From Bradysia coprophila (lineage: Eukaryota; Arthropoda; Insecta; Diptera; Sciaridae), in NCBI RefSeq assembly GCF_014529535.1, contig NW_023503423.1, positions 2,652,473 through 2,716,472 of the forward strand: 64,000 nucleotides of DNA, read 5' to 3'. Positions within the stretch are counted from its first letter, which is position 1. Each line of letters begins with the position of its first letter. Under the pieces are notes generated by a model. The model made no database searches. It was not told where the DNA came from and worked only from the letters and a program-made list of their open reading frames with translations. The position numbers and the translations under genes were made by a program. This document shows, piece after piece, positions 56,788 to 64,000 of this stretch.

Positions 56788-59060
56788 CTACTTTCGTTCT
56801 AACTGATACGGTAACGGACGCCGAGGCCATACCTTAAATTGTGACAAAATGCTACCTTTCTTCTCTATGTCGTTCAGTTCGTCCATCAAAGGCTTTATGT
56901 GCAACTCAATAAATTCCTTAATCGTCCACTTGTCGTACACATCGTGCATGGCCTCATTTGCATTATTCGCCAGTGTGTCAAGCGAATTTTTCAATCGCAT
57001 TGCGTCCGCAGTCAACTCATCAACACGTATCGGAGAACTAAAATTGTGGCGAATGTTGTACTCGGTCATCCAACCTCTTTTATACTTCAACGAGTCAATG
57101 TACTCTCGGGTCTCGCTTGTGACCGCTGTCAAATGATGTACGAACCGAAAGATCGGACTGCCAGGGAACATACACTTCGAAAAACTACTCAGTTTTGAAT
57201 CTTGATGCAGTTCCATCCATGGTCGATGGATAAGTCTTTCAGATGCTGGTTCCGGACAGGTGAGAGCACTGAAAATGGCGTTGTTCCCCACCTCCACGTT
57301 GAAGTAACCTTTCGCAACGGTGCTCAAACAGATGGCAAGACTAGGCATTGATACCGGCAGCAGTTCACATAGAACAGCGAAATGATCGTATCGCTGCCAT
57401 CCGGTCAAGGCGAATCCGCTGATACCTTGCGAGAATCGTGCTCCTTCACTTTGGAATACAGCTAGCCACGCCAGGTTATTCTCCAAATGTCGACGAGCTG
57501 GTGGAATAATTAACTGTTCCCCATGTGCTCCTTTAAAACTGGAAGCGATCCATGCAGTCCGGAACACTGACGCGTACTTTTCCCAGGTCTGAGACGGGAT
57601 GAATCGATAAACGTCCTTGAAATTATGGAAAGATTTGGTGAGAAATGGAAGCGTCAAATTGGTTCACTTCTTTGCGTCGGAATACGTACCTCGGCATAGA
57701 CCCAAATCATCGGTTCAACTAGATCGCCGATGCCGGATTTTTGCAGATCGTTGGTGTGCATTCGTCGCAGCATATCGTCCCAAATAACAATTTTCAAATG
57801 TGGCCAACGTCTTTTAACAATATTGGCCACAGTCCGGACGTGCGACAGAAATAATTCATCCGTTCCTCTGCTCTTACACCGCGGACATTCACCCATACGA
57901 AATACTTCATCGCAACCAATGTGAAGATGCGTAAAGTTAGGCGTCAGCAAGTCGTCATCAATGTCCATCATCTGAACGAGTGGATCCCTCGATGTTGTTG
58001 GCAACGATGTCGTTTGGTGCATGTCAACCACTTGTGCCATCATTTCTTCGATGAAAACGAGTGACGCATTTAGACTTGGACAAATCGACTGAGGCGATTC
58101 GGGAACTTCGCGCAAATGTTGGAAATCGGGCAATTTCAACGCGAATTCAAGATGTGCAAACGTTTGTATTAACGGCATAACCGAAAGTCCGACAGCTGCA
58201 GCTGCATGTAGTAACTCTTTAACGTCGGTGGTTGAGTAAGCATTTTTGGCTGATAAATTACGGAGCGACGATGAATATGGAAACATGTCCTCGTACTCGA
58301 GTAACAGTCCGGTAGCACCAAGTGACTTGAAAATTGGCAGCAATCGTTTCAGATAGCTGATTTTGGGAGGAGCTCCCTTTAAGTCTAAATGAACCAAACG
58401 TTGGTTCGGTGGTGCGTGTCCTCCACGACCGATTCCAGCAATGATTGGAACGCCCAGCCTTTGTAGTTCGTGTTCGTACTGACGCTATAAAAGGGAATGC
58501 AGTTAAGTTGTCATCGTCGTTTGGAAATAATTTTTTTTTTATTACTTGCAACTCAGCCGAGTGTCGAATGCGTTCGGCCTCTCTACCAAGTATCATTTCG
58601 TCCCTGAATGGCACATCCAAGGTCTTTAGAATTTTTTCCGAATCTTTGCTGAAAAAGCTCGTGTCAAGATATTTCAGTTGGTCTTTGTAACGCGACAAAC
58701 TGCTAATGTATGGACTTCTCGTGGGCGGTACATATTTAACACCATTTTTGTTGTAAATTCCACCATATTTGGCATAAATGTCTGTGTCCTTGTTCAAGCT
58801 CTACGAATTTGTTTGCAGAGCTTCATGAAACAGGTATTTTAGAATAAAAAGTTTGTGTCACTTACTTGATGAGATGTAGCTTCCCTTGTTGTAGGCCTGG
58901 TCTCAGTGGTGTAAAATGCTATTAACGCCCAAACGCATATGAGGAATATGGATGCGCTGGACAGAATAAGCATCGTTTGCCTGCCGCATGATTTGCGGAC
59001 TACCGCCCGAGGGTATTGCATACCGATAAAAAGATGCAATGTGGCCCTAAAGGGATACAT
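56788..59060 (-). CDS. Hexosaminidase D-like GH20 glycosidase, membrane-anchored, four exons
   Basis: Exons 59060-58866, 58800-58546, 58484-57690 and 57615-56788 join in phase through short introns (61-74 bp) to give 690 residues. A single hydrophobic segment at about 30-50 (MLILSSASIFLICVWALIAF) after a short basic tail predicts a type II membrane protein with a lumenal enzyme domain. The GH20-like barrel starts near 179 (RLVHLDLKGAPPK) and contains LEYEDMFPY, IQTFAHLEF and the catalytic HIGCDE (338-343), where Asp-Glu is the family's acid pair. ISGFALTGWQRYDH follows. Relatives remove terminal N-acetylhexosamine or galactosamine residues. A second in-frame ATG (residue 14) is possible but would not alter the anchor. 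Confidence 0.9.
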
Positions 59061-60387
59061 TTTTTAAATTAAATTATCGGAAACTGAAGTAAAAATGTCT
59101 TTATCTCTTCGCTGAGAATATACTCTAATCATCCCTGAAAGCATCGAAAGTTAAAAATTGTTTCGGATTGGACCTGGCTCTGTGCCTCTATTTTAAACTG
59201 TTAGAGCTAAGGCTTGGAATCAGGTCAGGTCGTTTTCAATCCGAAGCCAGGTGATGTAAATTTTCACGTCACACTGACAAAAAATGATTTAAAAATTTCA
59301 CTCGTTGCGGATAACTTTGTCTGCAGTTCGTCTACATTATGTTCTGTATTTTAGTATGAGGCGGAGGCGCTTCAGGTGTGACAGACTTTGTGGATTTGGA
59401 GACTTCAGGTGAAATTTTCAAATCTTTTGCAGGTCAAAGGTATATCAGGTCTGGTCAGGTTGAGATAATTTTCCGAGCACGTGACCTGAATCTTTTTCTG
59501 GTCGACTGTTTCAGGTTCCAGGTCAAGTCGAAATCGACCTGTTCCAAGTCCTTAAAACCAGTTGGCAGACATAAATGGCAAACTTCTTATTTCAAAAATC
59601 ATGGGCCATACAATTTTGCCTTGTTCAGCTAAGACAACGTGAAGTGTGATTTGTTTGTTAGCATCGTATAGCTTTCATTTTAAAATGGAATCCAAAAGAA
59701 GTCGAAAGCTCTCCAAAACTGGCACACAAATACCGTCACGTAGGATGTAGATTTACTTCACTAAGACAAAATTCAACAATCAGAATTTTCATCTAAATCA
59801 AAAAAATGTTTGCAGAAATCATTCTTAACTTCAAAAATAAATTTAACTTTACCGTTTTGGGTGCGACTTCTTCCAAAGATTTTTCATAGCATGGTGTAAT
59901 TCTATGCTAATAAGACTGTGATCAACTGTAGAGAACTGTAAACCACTAAATGCAATTCATAAGAATCTCTTCAGTTGATATACAGAACTAGAAAATAATG
60001 AGGAGGTAATGCTCGAACATAGAATACACTCATACAGACTGCAATCATATCAGCTTATTATTTTTCTGCTCTGGACATCTTTCTTGGTATCAGAGCCGTA
60101 GCTGCATTGGGGCCCAGGTGTGCTCAGCGCACCCTGAGAGACCATACTGATGCAACTAATTGCGAAAAATGGTAATTTTTTTGTCACTAGAAGATTGAGA
60201 AGTACAACGTTTTGAAAGTTGAAAATAGCAAAATTTTCTTGCTCGCTCCGCTTCTTTTTCATTTTGAGCCCACCCTAGCTACGGCGCTGCTTTTTATAAA
60301 AAAATATCTCGAAAAAGTCAAAGGTCAACTGCGAAACAGCGAATGACATTTTTCACTCAGTGGTCTCAATCTGCCCGGCTAACAAAC
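59061..60387. other. Intergenic, AACCTGAA/CAGGTC-rich at 59215-59550
   Basis: Upstream of the hexosaminidase gene. Positions 59215-59550 are rich in CAGGTC, TCAGGTGA and GACCTG words in both senses, of the same dispersed type seen at 3.1, 13.0, 22.0, 26.1 and 31.4 kb. No gene. Confidence 0.5.
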
Positions 60388-61398
60388 ATGAAAACTTTCA
60401 ACGTGATTACTGTGATAATTCTCACTGTTTCCATAAGCTTTTGTGTAGCAGACAAACATATCTACAAAACGTTTCTGCACAGATGTAAGTTGTTAAGCGA
60501 CAATGAACGGTATTGGATTCGATTGTTTTGTGTCTTATACTCGATCAAATACAGTTTCAATGCGCAATCTAATAAGAAAACATTTGAATTGTAGCTAGTA
60601 AAATATATCATGAAGCCGTACTGATAGACAGCATAACCAGTGAACCGAAAAGCTATACGATCATTTTCAAATACTTCGGCTCGTTTCTGAAACCGGTGAC
60701 AAAAATTGAATTCGACGTCAATGTAAGATCGTCCTTGAAAACTTAGCCCGATGATTTGATAGAATATTTGAAATTTTATAGTCACCCAGTACCGGTATTA
60801 TACATGCTATTAGCGGAAATCAAAAACATCCTTACTTTGACTTCACATTACCTGTTGCCCATTATTTTGCGAAAATTACCATCAACGACACGACGAACGT
60901 GACGGCAACTATGAAAATGTATGGATCAAATAGTAGTAAATACCTTGACATGGAGGCAACAAAAAGTATGACTATCATACACTCGAAAAGTGCAAGATCG
61001 GCGCAAAGGCCATTCGGTACTTCGATGGGTATGCGACTGAAAGGCGATGAATTGATACATTTCAAGAGCCGCAACGTCACAAATGCAAGTCGTTTTCCAA
61101 GCAGATCCTTTGAATATTCTGGTACAGATTACATTACGTATGTGGCGTTTTCGTTCAGTGTCAGTATCTAGTCAACGCTTGCCAAAACGAAATTGTTTCT
61201 AATTCAATTTTTTATATTTGCATGCAGTCACCTACAGCAATGGCCCTAATTAATGGAACGTACATCGGCGAAAGAGAATTCAATTCAGTTGTTTATGACT
61301 TGAACAGTGAGCACTTTGTGGCTAACATTTCAATTTATGGCATAAAGAATGCGGGAAAATCACCTGAAGATCGTGAAGGTTTAATTAGTTTTCTGTAA
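60388..61398 (+). CDS. Secreted protein with repeated module, weakly MBF2-like, four exons
   Basis: Exons 60388-60484, 60595-60722, 60782-61159 and 61228-61398 are joined in phase, giving 257 residues. Residues 1-21 (MKTFNVITVIILTVSISFCV, then A) are a signal peptide. Two modules look alike: VTKIEFDVN|SPSTGIIHAIS and ITYVAFSFS|SPTAMALINGT. In both, the intron falls at the same point before Ser-Pro, and each is followed by a beta-rich stretch ending KITIN or NISIYG. That final pattern resembles the insect MBF2/secreted-peptide family, but similarity is faint. Many N-glycosylation sequons. The third donor (GTCAGT) is the weakest splice choice. Confidence 0.6.
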
Positions 61399-62203
61399 AA
61401 TGCATCTTGAGTTCAACAAAAAAAAAATTGAACTCGAACATCCGGATGGATATCCATCTTAAGATTAGAATACAAAATTTCCATTGAACAGTGTGTAGAA
61501 CTTTCAATCCACAAATGGTAAAATTCCTTTTTTGTGTAGCACTTTATGAGTTCATGATCGTTAGAGACCAAAATTCCGAAATACCGAAATAGTTGGTGCC
61601 GAGCCGAGTGATCAAAAACGAGTTCGCACCCAATATACCAATATTCAGTTGGTTGAAAAATGCTGAAAATAGAGGTCGCACCCATTTTTACTTTTTCTTT
61701 AAATTGAGAAAATTCCAAATGTAAAACCAAAAATGTATGGGCGCGAGATTCCACCTCTAATGTAGGAATCTCGCACGGCGCGAAATTCCTTTTTTTACTA
61801 TATAAACGAGTCCGACTTCCCTGCAGCATTGATTTTCGGCGGAACTGAGTAAGGGGTTTTGTTCCTGGCCTCACCCACTATCGTTCCACATATAAATGAA
61901 CTCAGTGCTGTTGTGTTGAAAGCCTACAGAAGTCTTTGAAAAAAGTGTTGCCAAAATGCATATTTTTTCCTTCTTTCTGGGTCTGGGGGACCAACTGCTG
62001 GAACATCGTCTGGAACGGTTCTACGGCAGTCTTTTTTTATCGTCTACTATTCCTTTATCTTATCAATAGAAATACGCTTTGCTATGTCGCGGATATTTAT
62101 CGTTACACCAGATCCAGTGTTGGTAGCATCAAGAGAAAAATTATTAAATTTTTCTTGTAGGATTTTAGTCAAATAAAGTGGAGTTCAAAACATTAGTTTT
62201 TCA
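61399..62203. other. Intergenic, no confident gene
   Basis: A 153-codon minus-strand ORF at 61413-61874 has no family resemblance and an atypical composition; not called. Confidence 0.3.
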
Positions 62204-62480
62204 ATCGGACCAATATTTGCTACGTGATAGAACGTGAAAACCCGTCTGCTCTCACTTGATCATATCGTTTTTTCAAACTCCTATAACGTAGCAAATATTG
62301 GGCCTATCGGGTTCCTCTGAGATGTCTTTACTGTTGAACGCCGAAAATATTTTGTTTTCTTCAAAAAAATGAAAGATACGTGTTCGAATCCAACGAGCTA
62401 TCACTCATTAAAATCGGAGAGCTCTAGTCCCCCAACCGCCTGAAGTTTTTGGCGATATGACTCTTAAATGTGAAGTTACA
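62204..62480 (-). repeat. Repeat related to the 44.1 kb hAT-type element, with hairpin
   Basis: Contains CCAATATTTGCTACG mirrored as CGTAGCAAATATTGG (about 62210-62303). From 62395, AGCTATCACTCATTAAAATCGGAG and a TTTTGGCGATATG segment are inverted matches to 44330-44395 inside the element at 44118-45662. Confidence 0.55.
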
Positions 62481-62627
62481 ATTTGTTCTCCTTGTTGGTA
62501 GTTTAAATGAGTTAAAGGAAAAAATTCTTAAAGCCAAATATTAGCTCGACTTACTTTATCAATAAACAGAACATGACGGTTTATGGATCTGATGGAAGCT
62601 ACAGTTTTTCCTTTACGTCTCTCAGGC

Positions 62628-62985
62628 CTGGACTGGCAATAAAGGGCGTTCGGGCGATAGGAATATTTCGATTGGAAATCGAAAAAAAATAACAAAAAGG
62701 CTCGGAAAGAGGTCTCAGTAGGAAAATTTCGTTAGGAAATCGAAGAAAAATGAACAGAAAGTAGAAAAATTTGAAAATTGGAATTTAAAAAAAATGTAAC
62801 AGAAAGGCCTCAGTAGGAAAATTTCGATTGGAAATGTCCCAATTGTCCATGTGATGTGGCGGAACTGTGTTATTCACTTACACTGTGTAAGTTACACAAT
62901 ATTAATCAGTCATACGAATCGAGGGCCTAATTGGAAAAAGTCGCCCGAACGGAAGGCTTTTTTGAGCCAGTCCCGACCCCGATGT
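62628..62985. repeat. Possible relative of the CAGTGCCGGACTGGC MITE
   Basis: GGCCTGGACTGGC with AAGGGCGTTCGGGCGA at the left; TCGCCCGAACGGAAGGC and GAGCCAGTCCCGAC at the right. Between them, AGGAAAATTTCGATTGGAAAT-like units repeat three or four times. Tips are imperfect, so ends are approximate. Confidence 0.5.
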
Positions 62986-64000
62986 CTCTTGTGTGAGAAA
63001 AAAACGAATTGTGCGATTTTCCAGCGAAGAACTTTTTCTTTCGGTCTAGTAGGATTATCACACCTACCTCACAACAATTGTTGATTTGGCAACATAGGGC
63101 TGATATCGATTACAGAATTTTCATCAAGGAGTCAAAAATTGGGAATTTTGCTTTGAGCAGGGATATGAAATTTTCCTTACAGTGCCTTGCATGCCAACTA
63201 TAAAAATTAGGGTAAATATTTCCGATTATTTGGAAGCTTTCAATTTAATAATTCGGTAAACTAGATCTAATCAACGAACATTCATCAAGGAATCCCTCCC
63301 TTCTACATGCTACTATTTAACTTGCATATGAAGTACTTTAATTTATGAAGTCACACAGTCACTTTTATGACTTTCCCATGATACTGTGTGCCATCAACAT
63401 AACACTTAACAGGTAAATAAAACAATTTGCAGGCAAGAAAGCCGTTTAATTTACCTTTGTTAATCCAACCGGCCGATATTAACGTTAAAAAGTTCACTTT
63501 CGCAATCAAAACACCTTTGATAGCAAAATCGATACACTTCGGATCTTCGGATATTGGAGCTTCCAATATATATAAACCTTAGGGACGTGCTCGTATGTCA
63601 TTCATATCGATTTTGCTGAATGTTGACAAACCGCCCGTATTATCACATACATTCGGATAATCCGAATAGCGCGTTAGTGTTGTGCCAATGATAAATTGAA
63701 ATTTTTCCAGCCAACAAAATATGAATTATAGTCAAACAACGGAATAGAGAGAAAATATGCTCCACGAACGATTAAAATTCACCGACCGCAGCACAACAAC
63801 ATCGTTCCGAGATTATCAATGATAACTGAGCTCAGATGAATGGGTATCACGAATTGCATCCAAATCATGCATCCAGAGGGGAATGTGTGAACATCGAGCG
63901 AGAGACTTTTGTGGGAGAGATGGGAGAGAGAAATGTGTGTAAAGTTTTGCATAGCGCAGTAGCGCACATGTCATTTACGGGGGAAAATTAAAGAAAAGTG
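62986..64000. other. Window end, no confident gene
   Basis: A minus-strand exon-like block near 63430-63580 (EAPISEDPKCIDFAIKGVLI) lies between an AAG boundary and a GTAAAT donor. It has no ATG and no family I recognise. It may belong to a gene whose other exons lie here or beyond. Confidence 0.2.

Noticed and set aside
61413-61874. 153-codon minus-strand ORF
   Set aside because: No recognisable family, no supporting splice or promoter evidence, and it overlaps low-complexity sequence.
63351-63566. Possible membrane-enzyme exon near the window end
   Set aside because: No start codon and no confident family match; single exon-like block only.

Overview
This looks like a nuclear fragment of an insect genome, most likely a dipteran and perhaps a nematoceran. 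The DNA is AT-rich. Genes are split by short introns of about 50-70 bp as well as kilobase introns. The gene set (ecdysteroid-kinase-like, juvenile-hormone-acid-methyltransferase-like, eIF1A, type II PI4-kinase, hexosaminidase D-like) is insect-typical. Non-coding DNA is crowded with inverted-repeat transposable elements. The insect assignment rests on gene families; the order-level guess is inference.

Layout. 1-10.2 kb: no convincing gene. It holds small MITEs, a 2.8 kb foldback element with a perfect 9-bp target duplication (4398-7194), and a dispersed intergenic repeat. 10.2-11.6 kb (-): a six-exon phosphoethanolamine-N-methyltransferase-like gene. 11.6-16.4 kb: repeats. 16.5-18.5 kb (-): eIF1A, two coding exons, with a mobile element in the intron. 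20.8-32.4 kb (+): phosphatidylinositol 4-kinase type II, eight coding exons plus an in-phase alternative first exon inside intron 1; its long introns carry MITEs and a partial palindromic element. 33.1-35.5 kb: cluster of one palindromic repeat family and a hAT-type MITE. 35.8-36.3 kb (+): small secreted orphan protein. 36.6-37.0 kb: non-LTR retrotransposon remnant. 38.0-39.0 kb (-): JHAMT-like methyltransferase, three exons. 39.2-46.1 kb: repeats, a 0.9 kb palindrome, a broken retroelement pol fragment and a 1.5 kb hAT-type element. 46.2-48.9 kb (-): EcKL/CHK-type kinase, six exons. 49-56.5 kb: MITEs, an 863-bp hAT-type insertion, and a near-perfect palindrome carrying a Gag-like ORF beside an LTR-like segment. 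56.8-59.1 kb (-): membrane-anchored hexosaminidase D-like GH20 enzyme, four exons. 60.4-61.4 kb (+): secreted protein with a repeated module, weakly MBF2-like. 61.4-64 kb: no convincing gene.

The genes do not form an operon or one pathway; this is ordinary mosaic eukaryotic gene order. The most notable points are a choline-pathway methyltransferase in a probable insect, a kinase whose alternative first exons include or exclude a sorting motif, and several mobile elements whose exact ends can be set from target-site duplications. Splice sites were assigned by eye from GT/AG, reading phase and family similarity; no search was run.
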